Origin: Pseudomonas frederiksbergensis
GTDB lineage: Bacteria; Pseudomonadota; Gammaproteobacteria; Pseudomonadales; Pseudomonadaceae
Length of the DNA stretch: 64,000 bases
Direction: 5' to 3'
NCBI RefSeq assembly: GCF_003732705.1
Contig: NZ_MOBR01000009.1
Coordinates: 434,001 to 498,000, forward strand
Both the position numbers and the translations under genes were made by a program. The notes under the pieces are model-generated. The model ran no database searches and was not told the DNA's origin. It saw only the letters and a list, made by a program, of their open reading frames with translations. Shown piece after piece: positions 17,799 to 26,899 of this stretch (positions are counted from its first letter, which is position 1; each line of letters starts with the position of its first letter).

Positions 17799-19004
17799 TC
17801 AGAGGTATTTGAGGATCGCGATGTCGCGACGGCGCTGTTTGAGGCTGGCGAACCAGCGCGTCGGGAAGAACAGCAACACCCCGAGGATCGCGCTCCACAG
17901 CCACACCGTGGGCAGGTTATCGAAGCCGTAGTACGCGCCCTGGTTGGCGCCCCAGATCGCGACCGCCACCAGGTACATCGCCTTGAGCACGTACAGGTGC
18001 AGCAAATAGAAGAACATCGGCGCCCCGCCGTAGATCGCCAGCGTCGCGGTGGACCAGCGATCCTGCAGTTTTTCGAACAACGCCAGCAGGAGCAGCCCCA
18101 GGCCGAGGGTCGGCATCAGGAACATCAAGGACGGCGGATACTTCTTCGCGCTCATGAAACTCATGAACGTGCGCAACGAGTCGCCGGTCTGCACCCACGG
18201 CTTCTCGCCATAGACGTTCAGGTAACGGATAAACACGAACGCCACCAGCAGACCCACGCCGAGTTTGACCAGGCGAGAAATCCGCTCGGCCGGCTGCATG
18301 TCCTTGCCGAACCATGGCCCGATGCCCCAGCCCAACAGGATCACGCCGATCCACGGCAACACTGGATACGTCGTGCGGGCCCGAGTGAACTCGGTGATGT
18401 CGATAAACACCTTCTGATGCAGGATCGACCACGGCACATAGAATGGCGACTCCGGCCCGACTACCACGTTATCGAACAGGTTGTGCCCGGCGACGATGAC
18501 CAGCCCCAGTACGATCAGCCAGCTGCGTTTGAAGTGCAGCAACCCGGCCAGCACGATCATGCAGATGCCGATGCACCAGATCACCTGCAGCCACAGGGTC
18601 TTGGGCGGGAACTCGGCGTTCCAGGCGAAGCAGACGAAGGTAATCTCCAGAAACACCAGGAAGAATCCACGCTTGAGCAGGAACACCGAGGTTTCGCTGG
18701 CGGTGTGTTTCTGGCTGTAGAGCCAGGCCGACAAGCCGGTGAGGAAGATAAAAACCGGGGCACAGATTTCGCTGAGCATGCGGGTGAAGTACAGGTCCGG
18801 CGTGACGCTCAAGGCGTCGATCGGGTCGGTGACCTGACGGTGCAACAGAAAGGTTTCCCGCACGTGGTCGATCAGCATCAACAGCATGACGAAACCGCGC
18901 AGGGCATCGATCGCCAGCATCCGGGTGTTGGCTTTGACTGCGGGGGTGGCCAGCGCCGGGGAAATACTTCCCGCCTGCCCGGCCAATCCTGAAGATTGGG
19001 ACAT
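17799..19004 (-). CDS. DUF1624 / heparan-glucosaminide acetyltransferase-like membrane protein
   Basis: The 401-residue protein has about ten hydrophobic segments and the family start AIDALRGFVMLLMLIDHVRE, with a conserved His in the first membrane helix. Related proteins transfer acyl groups across membranes or are of unknown role; the true substrate here cannot be told. AGGAG is 8 bases before the ATG. It lies between the DUF4198 gene (27 bases upstream) and the OprD gene (65 bases downstream), all on the minus strand, suggesting one envelope-related operon. Confidence 0.85.
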   Translation of the reverse strand: MSQSSGLAGQAGSISPALATPAVKANTRMLAIDALRGFVMLLMLIDHVRETFLLHRQVTDPIDALSVTPDLYFTRMLSEICAPVFIFLTGLSAWLYSQKHTASETSVFLLKRGFFLVFLEITFVCFAWNAEFPPKTLWLQVIWCIGICMIVLAGLLHFKRSWLIVLGLVIVAGHNLFDNVVVGPESPFYVPWSILHQKVFIDITEFTRARTTYPVLPWIGVILLGWGIGPWFGKDMQPAERISRLVKLGVGLLVAFVFIRYLNVYGEKPWVQTGDSLRTFMSFMSAKKYPPSLMFLMPTLGLGLLLLALFEKLQDRWSTATLAIYGGAPMFFYLLHLYVLKAMYLVAVAIWGANQGAYYGFDNLPTVWLWSAILGVLLFFPTRWFASLKQRRRDIAILKYL

Positions 19005-19031
19005 AGTGATGACTCCTTTAGGGGCGACGAA

Positions 19032-19808
19032 TCAGGCCTGTTTCTTCAACCGGGCGACTTCGGAGGCCGGCAGTTGCGACGGAGCCCGTGGCAACGATGG
19101 TTTGCCCTGGGCCCGATAAAACGACAGCGTCGAGCTGAAGCTTTTCAGGTCGTACGGCTCGGACTTGCCCTGTGGGTTTACCCGTTCACCGGGTGTGCGG
19201 TCCTTGTATTCGACGGCCACCACATAAGTGCCCTGCCAGGGCAACTCGAAGCTGACTTTTCCCGTCGCATCAGTGCGCCCGGTGAAGACTTCGCCGGAAC
19301 CGGTTTCCAGCATAACGTCCTGATCCGCCAGCGGTTTTTGCGAATAGTACACTTGGAACTGCGCGCTGTTTGCGTCAACGATGCCGGTGGGCACGATGTC
19401 CAGGGTCAGGTCCGGGGTGCGAGCACGCAAATCGCCGACCCATCGGGTTGCCGGCGTCCAGTAGGTTTTCAGCGCTTTGTCCGCTTCGTGCAGGTCGAAG
19501 ATCGGATAATGCGGGTCTTGGGCGAGAAGCGAGTCATCACTGGCCGCCTGATGCGCCACCGCAAACGCCTGACGCTGCAAGGTCAGATTCAATGGTTTCG
19601 AATTGTTACCAATCGACCAACCCTTGAGTTGCTGAAACCGGTCCATCCCGCCCGGCGTCACCTCCAGCATGTTCTTGTCATATTCCCCGTAGTACAACGC
19701 CAACGGTTGCCCGGGTGGCTGTTCGTACCAGATTTGATGCGCCTCGCTGCTGCTTGCCAGCATGAAGACGCCGTAACCCAACAGTGCTTTTGCGTTGCTC
19801 ATTCGCAT
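19032..19808 (-). CDS. DUF4198-like periplasmic protein, 258 aa
   Basis: A short signal peptide (GYGVFMLASSSEAH) precedes HQIWYEQPPG, the His-containing start typical of DUF4198 proteins, some of which are linked to nickel or cobalt uptake. A carboxypeptidase-regulatory-like beta domain follows (about 170-215, GRTDATGKVSFELPWQGTY). The mature N-terminal His could bind metal. GGAG lies 10 bases before ATG 19808. It is first of the three-gene group with DUF1624 and OprD. A metal-uptake role is inference from family and porin context only. Confidence 0.75.
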   Translation of the reverse strand: MRMSNAKALLGYGVFMLASSSEAHQIWYEQPPGQPLALYYGEYDKNMLEVTPGGMDRFQQLKGWSIGNNSKPLNLTLQRQAFAVAHQAASDDSLLAQDPHYPIFDLHEADKALKTYWTPATRWVGDLRARTPDLTLDIVPTGIVDANSAQFQVYYSQKPLADQDVMLETGSGEVFTGRTDATGKVSFELPWQGTYVVAVEYKDRTPGERVNPQGKSEPYDLKSFSSTLSFYRAQGKPSLPRAPSQLPASEVARLKKQA

Positions 19809-20070
19809 TTTTTTTGGCTCCGATTGGTGTTATTCCGCGATTCGCTACAACCGCCTCGACATCAGCGACTTCACAAACCACGCCCCTCTCTCTGAACGCA
19901 TTACAGCGCAGAGACTTTTGCGCTTTGTTCTGAAATCAGTGCGTGCGGGGCCATCGGTGACTGTTTTTGCGGGGGAAACAGCGGTTTATGCGGCTTGCGC
20001 CAGGATGAGGCGGCTTATGGGATTCAATCGAGGTAATGTCCAAACGCAGTGCATTGCACGCCGCGAAACA
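19809..20070. other. Intergenic stretch before REP pair
   Basis: This should contain the promoter of the DUF4198-DUF1624-OprD group, read leftward. I see no clear operator or RNA gene in it. Confidence 0.4.
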
Positions 20071-20163
20071 ACTGTGGGAGCGAGCTTGCTCGCGATGGCG
20101 GTGTATCAGTCGACATTTCTATCGACTGACAGGGCCTCATCGCGAGCAAGCTCGCTCCCACTG
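20071..20163. repeat. REP doublet (inverted pair)
   Basis: TGTGGGAGCGAGCTTGCTCGCG and its reverse complement, given here as class TGTGGGAGC...GCTCCCAC, face each other about 40 bases apart. This is the same class as 7478-7575 and 38628-38723. It ends 24 bases before the stop of the Lrp gene. Confidence 0.9.
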
Positions 20164-20187
20164 AGATTTGTGTTGGGATCGGAGTCG

Positions 20188-20676
20188 TCAGTGCCGCAAC
20201 AACTTGCGCAACGGCACGCCATCCTTGAGCACTGGAGACTTGATAACGATGTAGCTGAAGTACTTGGAGATGCCGATGTTCTTGTCCAGCAGGCTTTCGA
20301 TCACTTCCTGATAGTGCTGGATGCTGCGGGTCATGAAACGCACCAGGTAATCGTAGCCACCGCTGATCAAGTGACATTCGAGCACTTCATCCACCAGGCG
20401 AATATTGGACTCGAACTTGGCGAAGTCTTCGCGCTTGTGGTCGCTCAAGGTGATTTCAGTGAAGACCGTCACCGAATCGGTGATTTTCGCCAGGTTCAGG
20501 TGCGCCTTGTAGCTGGAAATATACCCGGCCGATTCCAGCCGTTTGACCCGTTGCAGGCAGGGGCTGGCCGACAGTCCCACGGCATCGGCGAGGCTGACGT
20601 TGGTCATGCGCCCGTCCTTTTGCAGCTCAACCAAAATGCTGATGTCGATCCGGTCCAGTTTGACTAAACCTTCCAT
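20188..20676 (-). CDS. Lrp/AsnC-family transcriptional regulator
   Basis: The 162-residue protein has the N-terminal helix-turn-helix (LDRIDISILVELQKDGRMTN to SPCLQRVKRLESAGYI, residues 7-52) and a C-terminal RAM effector domain (about 65-155, VLECHLISGGYDYLVRF). Such proteins form octamers and respond to amino acids. It is read after the aminotransferase and HAD genes on the same strand with short gaps, so it probably controls them in response to an amino acid or amine. AGAGGT lies before the ATG. Confidence 0.93.
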   Translation of the reverse strand: MEGLVKLDRIDISILVELQKDGRMTNVSLADAVGLSASPCLQRVKRLESAGYISSYKAHLNLAKITDSVTVFTEITLSDHKREDFAKFESNIRLVDEVLECHLISGGYDYLVRFMTRSIQHYQEVIESLLDKNIGISKYFSYIVIKSPVLKDGVPLRKLLRH

Positions 20677-20721
20677 TGCGTACCTCTTGACTGCCGTTTG
20701 TAAGACAATCTTCTAGCAAAA

Positions 20722-21378
20722 TCAGCGCCGTAAAGACAGCTGATGCTGCGCCACCAGATCCGCCATGCTGTTGATGCAGTAATCCGCCGCGCAAGGCGCC
20801 GGGTGTTTGACCCGGCCACGGCAGATCAGGCACACATCGCGACTCGCCTGCCCACTGGCTGAAGGCCGCGTCACTTGCAGGATCTCGCCGGGCTTGAACC
20901 CGTTGTCCCGCAGCCACTGCGGGTCCTGCAAAGGGTCGCTGGCCAGCGAGATAAAGTCATCGGGCATGATCCCCAGTCGTTCGCAGAGCAACCCGCGATC
21001 TTCGGCATCCCGGTCACCCTGCACCAGCAGGCGATAGAACTTGCGCAGGTACAACATCGCCCCCGGCGCGTCCTCGAACAGCGACCAACCGGCCACCGAC
21101 CGGGCGAAGCTCATGCCCTCCTCCCAACTGGCTTTCAGGCCCCAGCGCTCGGCCAACTGGCGATGGGCGAAACACAGCAGTCCACTGAAGCCTAGCTCAC
21201 CGAAGCGCGGATACAGTGCACGCACCACCTCGCTGTATTCGGCCAGCACCTGTTCCTTGTCCGGGTGCCCGCCCCGGCTGTCGAGCAGCGGTTGCAACGC
21301 CGCCCAGACCCCCGAGTCGCGATCGACCAGAACTTCATCGCAATCGATGAGCAGCGCTCGATATTCAGTCAGCCCCAT
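20722..21378 (-). CDS. HAD-superfamily hydrolase
   Basis: The 218-residue protein has HAD motif I as LLIDCDEVLVD, with Asp12 as nucleophile and Asp14 as acid/base, a helical cap (about 25-110), and later motifs LVQGDRD and SLASDPLQDP. It is probably a small phosphatase or dehalogenase; the substrate is unknown. GGAGG 9 bases before ATG 21378 fixes the start. It lies between the aminotransferase and the Lrp regulator in an apparent operon. The C-terminal VCLICRGRV keeps a CxxC pair, not usual for the family. Confidence 0.8.
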   Translation of the reverse strand: MGLTEYRALLIDCDEVLVDRDSGVWAALQPLLDSRGGHPDKEQVLAEYSEVVRALYPRFGELGFSGLLCFAHRQLAERWGLKASWEEGMSFARSVAGWSLFEDAPGAMLYLRKFYRLLVQGDRDAEDRGLLCERLGIMPDDFISLASDPLQDPQWLRDNGFKPGEILQVTRPSASGQASRDVCLICRGRVKHPAPCAADYCINSMADLVAQHQLSLRR

Positions 21379-21473
21379 GGTGTGCACAGCCTCCAATGAT
21401 GCATTCCATCCCTCCGTGCTCCATAAACGCTCACGGGCGATGCCTTGCAGCAGCGCCCCACGCGTGCAGGAGC

Positions 21474-22766
21474 TCAGTTCAAGACGCGTGCCAAAGCGGC
21501 TTCGAGAATCTGCAGCGCTTCGTCGACCTGGGCTTCGGTGGCCACCAGCGGCGCAAGGAACCGCAAGACGTTGCGGTACACGCCGCACTTGATCACCAGC
21601 AAGCCACCCTTGCGGGCTTCATCGATCAGCCGCTGGTTGAGGTCGGCGTCTGGTGTGCGGGCCTCGTCATTCTTGATCAGCTCGATGGCGAGCATGAACC
21701 CGGCACCGCGCACGTCGCCGATTTGCGGGTGGCAGCTCTGCAAGCGCAGCAACCCCTGACGCAAACGCTCGCCCAACGCTTCGCCCCGCGCCAACAGCTG
21801 TTCTTCCTCGAAGGCATCGATCACCGCCAGCGCCGCCGCGCAAGACAAGGCGTTGCCGCCATAGGTGCCGCCCAGGCCACCGGGCAGCGGCGCGTCCATG
21901 ATCGCGGCTTTGCCGACCACACCCGACAGCGGCAGGCCACCGGCCAGGCTCTTGGCGACGGTCACCAGGTCGGGCTGGATGCCGGCGTGCTGGAAACCGA
22001 ACCACTTGCCGGTACGACCGAAACCGGTCTGGATTTCATCGAGGATCAGCACGATGCCGTGTTTTTCAGTCAGTGCACGCAGGCCCTTCAGGAACTCAAC
22101 CGGGGCCGAGAGAAAACCACCGTCGCCCTGCACCGGTTCAATGATGATCGCGGCGACCCGCTCTGGTGCCACCTGGGTGGCGAGCAATTCGTCCAGCGCT
22201 TTGAGCGCCATGTCGCTGGTGACACCGCGATAAGCATTCGGATACGGCGTATGGAACACCTCCGGCGCGAACGGCCCGAAGTTCTGTTTGTACGGCTGGC
22301 TCATGCCGGTCAGCGTGGTGCCGAGCAAGGTACGACCGTGGAAACCACCGCGAAAGGCAATCACCGCTGAACGGTTGGTGTGAGCCCGGGCGATCTTCAC
22401 TGCGTTTTCCACGGCCTCGGCGCCGGACGTGAAGAACGCCGCTTTATAGGCTTCTTTGCCGCCGATCATTTCACACAGGCGCTGGGCCAGATCCAGATAC
22501 GGTTTGTAGGCGACCACCTGGAAACAAGCGTGGGACACCTTTTGCAATTGCGCCTGCACCGCCGCGACCACTTTCGGGTGGTTGTGGCCGATGTTCAGCA
22601 CGCCGATGCCGCCGACAAAATCCAGGTAGCGCTTGCCGTCCACATCCCACAACTCGGCACCTTGGGCGCGTTCGATCACCAACGGGTGAGCGGTGACCAG
22701 GCCACGCGGCACGAATTGATCGCGCTGACGGAGCAAATGAGGGGTTTCGTCGACTTTGCTATTCAT
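21474..22766 (-). CDS. Class-III aminotransferase, 4-aminobutyrate transaminase-like (PuuE/GabT type)
   Basis: This is a PLP enzyme that moves the amino group of GABA or a related omega-amino acid to 2-oxoglutarate. The 430-residue protein has FFTSGAEAVENAVKIARAHT, GGFHGRT, LILDEIQTGFGRTG, the PLP lysine in TVAKSLAGGLPLSGVVG and GGTYGGN. These resemble E. coli PuuE more than the main Pseudomonas GabT as I recall them. ATG 22766 has GGGAA upstream. The semialdehyde product could be taken by the dehydrogenase at 25212. It is first gene of a unit with the HAD and Lrp genes. Confidence 0.88.
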   Translation of the reverse strand: MNSKVDETPHLLRQRDQFVPRGLVTAHPLVIERAQGAELWDVDGKRYLDFVGGIGVLNIGHNHPKVVAAVQAQLQKVSHACFQVVAYKPYLDLAQRLCEMIGGKEAYKAAFFTSGAEAVENAVKIARAHTNRSAVIAFRGGFHGRTLLGTTLTGMSQPYKQNFGPFAPEVFHTPYPNAYRGVTSDMALKALDELLATQVAPERVAAIIIEPVQGDGGFLSAPVEFLKGLRALTEKHGIVLILDEIQTGFGRTGKWFGFQHAGIQPDLVTVAKSLAGGLPLSGVVGKAAIMDAPLPGGLGGTYGGNALSCAAALAVIDAFEEEQLLARGEALGERLRQGLLRLQSCHPQIGDVRGAGFMLAIELIKNDEARTPDADLNQRLIDEARKGGLLVIKCGVYRNVLRFLAPLVATEAQVDEALQILEAALARVLN

Positions 22767-23038
22767 GGCAGTTCCCATCGTGAGTCCGGCAACCGGGAGG
22801 TGGTTGCGATGGTGTTCAGATTAAGGCTTGGGCGAAACGAACTACGCCGAACTTGGCCCCTGAGAAATTCGGATCGACTGTTTTCACCCTGCCAAACGGC
22901 AGATTCCTTCAGCCCGCCGAATCTGCCGCAGCCTTGGCGATACACCGTGACGCGAGCCGTTTAATCCGGCGCTTTCAACAGATCCTGCGCCGGCATTGCG
23001 CGATGATGAGAGCACCTTCACCCTTTCAGGAATTGCCC

Positions 23039-23965
23039 ATGGCCCTGCTTTATAAAGCTGACCCTGTGCGCGGCGAACAGTGGCAAGCGCTGTTCGCCGA
23101 ACACGCCCCGGATATCGAATGGCGCGCCTGGCCGGACATTGGCGATCCGTCGCAGATTGAATATTTGGCAGCGTGGCAGGCGCCGGATGATCTGCAAACC
23201 TTGTTGCCGAATCTGAAGGTTCTGTTTGCGCTCTCCGCCGGGGTCGATCAACTGGACCTCAACCGCCTACCCGCGAGTTTGCCGGTGGTGAGGTTGCTCG
23301 ATCCGGGCATCACCCGTGGCATGTGTGAATACGCCAGTTTTGCGGTGCTGAGCCTGCATCGCGACATGCTGCGATATCGTCAGCAACAGATGGCGCGGTG
23401 TTGGCAGGCGCACTTGCTGCAACCGGCGAGCAAGCGCCGGGTCGGTGTGATGGGCCTGGGCGCGCAGGCGCAGCAGATTCTGGCCACATTGCAGCCGTTG
23501 GGGTTTGCGTTGAAAGGCTGGGCACGCAGTGCGCATCAGGTGGCGGGCGTGGATTGTTATGCCGGTCGCGAGCAACTCCCAGCGTTTCTCAGTCAGTGCG
23601 ACATTCTGTTGTGCGTGTTGCCGCTGACTGAACAGACCCAGGGGATTCTTGATCGTGAGCTGTTTCGGCAACTGCCCCATGGCGCGGCGTTGATCAACAT
23701 GGGTCGTGGCGGGCATCTGGTGGAAAGTGATCTGTTGGAGGCGCTGGACAGCGGGCAGCTCAGCGGTGCAGTGCTCGATGTGCTGCAAGAAGAGCCGGCG
23801 CCGGCGGATCATCCGTTCTGGGGGCATCCGCAGATACTGCTGACGCCGCATATTGCCGCGATGACTCAGCCTGAGAGTGCGGTTGGGGTATTGCTGGAGA
23901 ATATTCGGCGGTTTGAACGAGGGGAGCCAATGGTGGGCCAGATCGACCGCGCCCAGGGTTATTAG
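23039..23965 (+). CDS. ghrA: Glyoxylate/hydroxypyruvate reductase A (GhrA-type)
   Basis: This is a cytoplasmic D-2-hydroxyacid dehydrogenase that reduces glyoxylate and hydroxypyruvate with NADPH. The 308-residue protein has the Rossmann motif VGVMGLGAQAQQ (about 137-148), NMGRGGHLVESDLL with the catalytic region, and LTPHIAAMT carrying the general-acid His. AGGA lies before ATG 23039. It is divergent from the aminotransferase; the 272-base gap between them shows no operator I can define. It ends just before a 114-bp repeat. Confidence 0.9.
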   Translation: MALLYKADPVRGEQWQALFAEHAPDIEWRAWPDIGDPSQIEYLAAWQAPDDLQTLLPNLKVLFALSAGVDQLDLNRLPASLPVVRLLDPGITRGMCEYASFAVLSLHRDMLRYRQQQMARCWQAHLLQPASKRRVGVMGLGAQAQQILATLQPLGFALKGWARSAHQVAGVDCYAGREQLPAFLSQCDILLCVLPLTEQTQGILDRELFRQLPHGAALINMGRGGHLVESDLLEALDSGQLSGAVLDVLQEEPAPADHPFWGHPQILLTPHIAAMTQPESAVGVLLENIRRFERGEPMVGQIDRAQGY

Positions 23966-23969
23966 AGGT

Positions 23970-24083
23970 AGATCGTTCCCACGCGCAGCAAAGGAATGCA
24001 GCCCGGGACGCTCCGCGTCCCATCCAGAGCCGAACGCGGAGCGTCCGTTGAGGCATTCCCACGCGGAGCGTGGGAACGATCAT
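23970..24083. repeat. 114-bp dispersed repeat, copy 1
   Basis: The element is bounded by GATCGTTCCCACGC and its inverse GCGTGGGAACGATC, with an internal GGGACGCTCCGCGTCCC palindrome. It is nearly identical, in the same orientation, to 26786-26899. Copy 1 has a damaged left arm (GCAGCAAA in place of the TCCGCGTGG seen in copy 2). Confidence 0.9.
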
Positions 24084-24104
24084 CGCAGGGGTGCGGTGGT
24101 GGGG

Positions 24105-25184
24105 TTAGAGAATGTCGGCGATGGCTTTGCCGACGTCTTGGGTTGAGCCCTTCCCGCCCAGATCCGGCGTGATCGGCCCGTCGGCAATCACCCGTTCAAT
24201 CGCCTGCAAAATCCCATCATGCGCCGCGCGATAGCGCTCGTCGCCATTGCCCAGGAAGTCCAGCATCAACGCCCCGGACCAGATCATCGCAATCGGGTTG
24301 GCAATGTTCTGCCCATAAATATCCGGCGCCGAGCCATGCACCGGCTCAAACAACGACGGAAAACGCCGCTCCGGATCAAGGTTGGCCGACGGCGCAATGC
24401 CAATGGTCCCGGCACACGCTGGCCCGAGGTCGGAAAGAATGTCGCCAAACAAATTCGACGCCACTACCACATCAAACCGATCCGGTTGCAGCACAAACCG
24501 CGCGCACAGAATGTCGATGTGCTGCTTGTCCCAGGTGATTTCCGGGTACTTCGCCGCCATCAACGCCGTGCGCTCGTCCCAATACGGCATGCTGATGGAA
24601 ATCCCGTTGGACTTGGTCGCCGCCGTCAGCCGTTTGCGTGGGCGGGTCTGGGCCAGTTCGAAGGCGAACTTGAGAATCCGGTCAACGCCGCGACGGGTGA
24701 ACACCGACTCTTGCAGCACGAATTCATGCTCGGTGCCTTCGAACATCTTGCCGCCCACCGAGGAATATTCACCTTCGGTGTTCTCGCGGATCACCACGAA
24801 ATCGATGTCCCCCGGTTTGCGCCCGGCCAACGGGCACGGTACGCCGGGGAACAGCCGCACCGGGCGGATGTTCACGTATTGGTCAAAGTCACGGCGGAAT
24901 TTCAGCAGCGAACCCCAGAGGGAAATGTGGTCCGGCACCTTGTCCGGCCAACCGACAGCGCCGAAGTAGATCGCATCAAACCCCTTGAGCTGTTCGAACC
25001 AGTCGTCGGGCATCATCTGCCCGTGTGCCAGGTAGTAATCGCAATGCGCCCAGTCGAGCACTTCGATGCTCAGATCCAACCGCCATTTCTTGGCGGCCTG
25101 CTCCAGCACGCGCAAGCCTTCCGGCAGCACTTCCTTGCCGATGCCATCGCCGGCAATCGCGGCGATTCTGAATGTCTTGCTCAT
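24105..25184 (-). CDS. D-malate/tartrate dehydrogenase (DmlA/TtuC type)
   Basis: This isocitrate/isopropylmalate-dehydrogenase-family enzyme decarboxylates D-malate to pyruvate or oxidises tartrate, using NAD and a divalent metal. The 359-residue protein is close to E. coli YeaU (DmlA) over its length: IAAIAGDGIGKEV, FGAVGWPDKVPDH, NIRPVRLFPGVPCPL, VRENTEGEYSSVGG, ATKSNG, DILSDLGP and EPVHGSAPDI. GGGGAGG lies 9 bases before ATG 25184. It follows the semialdehyde dehydrogenase gene by 27 bases, so the two form a unit enclosed between two repeats. Confidence 0.92.
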   Translation of the reverse strand: MSKTFRIAAIAGDGIGKEVLPEGLRVLEQAAKKWRLDLSIEVLDWAHCDYYLAHGQMMPDDWFEQLKGFDAIYFGAVGWPDKVPDHISLWGSLLKFRRDFDQYVNIRPVRLFPGVPCPLAGRKPGDIDFVVIRENTEGEYSSVGGKMFEGTEHEFVLQESVFTRRGVDRILKFAFELAQTRPRKRLTAATKSNGISISMPYWDERTALMAAKYPEITWDKQHIDILCARFVLQPDRFDVVVASNLFGDILSDLGPACAGTIGIAPSANLDPERRFPSLFEPVHGSAPDIYGQNIANPIAMIWSGALMLDFLGNGDERYRAAHDGILQAIERVIADGPITPDLGGKGSTQDVGKAIADIL

Positions 25185-25211
25185 CAATCGTGCCTCCCCA
25201 GTGTCTGTGAG

Positions 25212-26669
25212 TTACAGCCCGCCGATGTGGAAGGCTTTGACTTCAAGGTATTCGTCCAGGCCGTACTTGCTGCCTTCGCGGCCCAGACCCGATTGCTTGA
25301 TGCCGCCGAACGGTGCGACTTCCATGGAAATGATCCCGGTATTGAGGCCCACCATGCCGAACTCCAGCGCCTCGCCGAAACGCCATGAGCGGCGCAAGTC
25401 CTGGGTGAAATAGTAGGCGCCCAGACCGTAAGGCGTGGCATTGGCCAGCGCGAGGGCTTCGGCTTCATCGGTAAAACGCATCAATGGCGCGACGGGGCCG
25501 AAGGTTTCTTCGTTGGCCAGCAGCATGCCGGCGTGGGTATCGCCGAGCACCGTCGGCTGCACGAACTGGTTGTCGCCTTCGGGAATGCCGCCACAGAGCA
25601 GCGTCGCGCCCTGGCTCAAGGCATCGTCGATGTGCCGGGCGACTTTGCTGACAGCGGCCGGGTTGATCAACGGGCCAATGGTGACATCGGCGTCGAGGCC
25701 ATTGCCGACCTTGAGTTTGCCGACCTCCTCCACCAAACGTTGGGCAAAGCGTTCATAGATACCGTCCTGCACTAGAATCCGGTTGGCGCAGACGCAGGTC
25801 TGGCCGGCATTGCGAAACTTGCTGAGCATGATCCCGGCCACGGCCTGCTCCAGATCCGCGTCGTCGAACACAATGAACGGCGCATTGCCGCCCAGTTCAA
25901 GGCTCAAACGCTTGATGTGCTCGGCGCTCTGGCGCATCAACAAGCGGCCCACGGCAGTCGATCCGGTGAAGGAAATCTTGCGCACGGTCGGGTTGCTGGT
26001 CAGCTCTTCGCCGATGCCGGCGGGCATGCCGGTCAGCACGTTGAACACCCCGGCCGGGATGCCGACGCGTTCGGCCAATACCGCCAATGCGAGGGCCGAC
26101 AGCGGCGTCAGGTCAGAAGGTTTGACGATGATCGGGCAACCCGCCGCCAACGCCGGCGCGCATTTGCGGGTGATCATTGCGTTGGGGAAATTCCACGGCG
26201 TGATCGCCGCGCAGACGCCAACCGGTTGTTTGAGGGTCAACAGACGACGGTCGCCGCTGGGGGCTGGCATGGTTTCGCCGTAGACCCGCCGGGCCTCTTC
26301 AGCGAACCATTTGACGAAACCGGCGCCGTAGCGGATTTCGCCCTTGGCTTCGTTCAGCGGTTTGCCCTGCTCGCAGGTCATGATCAGTGCCAGGTCGTCG
26401 AGGTTGTCGATCATGGCCTGATACCAACGCTCCAGTAGCGCCGCACGTTCCGCCGCCGGGCGCGCGCGCCAGGCCGGCCAGGCGTTGTCGGCGGCCTCGA
26501 TGGCGCGCCGGGTTTCGGCGCCTTGCATGGCGGGGACACGGGCGAGCAACTGGCCGCTGGCCGGGTCGATGACGTCCAGGGTCGCGGCGTTGTCGGCGCC
26601 GATCCACTGCCCGTCCACATACGCGAGTTCTGCCAAAAGGCTGGGGTCTTTCAAACGATTCTTGAGCAT
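25212..26669 (-). CDS. gabD: NAD(P)-dependent succinate-semialdehyde dehydrogenase-like (GabD type)
   Basis: This aldehyde dehydrogenase oxidises succinate semialdehyde, the product of GABA transamination, to succinate. The 485-residue protein has PWNFPNAMITRKCAPALAAG, the cofactor loop FTGSTAVGRLL, the catalytic Glu in LELGGNAP and the catalytic Cys in NAGQTCVCANR, plus the C-terminal PFGGIKQSGLGREG. These are GabD-type features; glutarate semialdehyde or another semialdehyde remains possible. It may serve the aminotransferase at 21474 or the oxidase operon upstream. Confidence 0.88.
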   Translation of the reverse strand: MLKNRLKDPSLLAELAYVDGQWIGADNAATLDVIDPASGQLLARVPAMQGAETRRAIEAADNAWPAWRARPAAERAALLERWYQAMIDNLDDLALIMTCEQGKPLNEAKGEIRYGAGFVKWFAEEARRVYGETMPAPSGDRRLLTLKQPVGVCAAITPWNFPNAMITRKCAPALAAGCPIIVKPSDLTPLSALALAVLAERVGIPAGVFNVLTGMPAGIGEELTSNPTVRKISFTGSTAVGRLLMRQSAEHIKRLSLELGGNAPFIVFDDADLEQAVAGIMLSKFRNAGQTCVCANRILVQDGIYERFAQRLVEEVGKLKVGNGLDADVTIGPLINPAAVSKVARHIDDALSQGATLLCGGIPEGDNQFVQPTVLGDTHAGMLLANEETFGPVAPLMRFTDEAEALALANATPYGLGAYYFTQDLRRSWRFGEALEFGMVGLNTGIISMEVAPFGGIKQSGLGREGSKYGLDEYLEVKAFHIGGL

Positions 26670-26785
26670 GGTCGAGTCCTGTTCCGAGACAGGCTTAAGT
26701 CTATGGAGGTGTGGCGGAGGAGGATGCTGAAAGCGATTTGTGGACAGTGTCGGATGCTGAAATTGATGGTGGAACGGCAGATGCT

Positions 26786-26899
26786 GATCGTTCCCACGCT
26801 CCGCGTGGGAATGCAGCCCGGGACGCTCCGCGTCCCTTCCAAAGCCGAACGCGGAGCGTCCGTTGAGGCATTCCCACGCGGAGCGTGGGAACGATCATC
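26786..26899. repeat. 114-bp dispersed repeat, copy 2
   Basis: This copy is intact, with arms GATCGTTCCCACGCTCCGCG and matching inverse. It is in the same orientation as 23970-24083, and its right end reaches the stop codon of the deacylase gene (TGA at 26900-26898). Confidence 0.9.
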
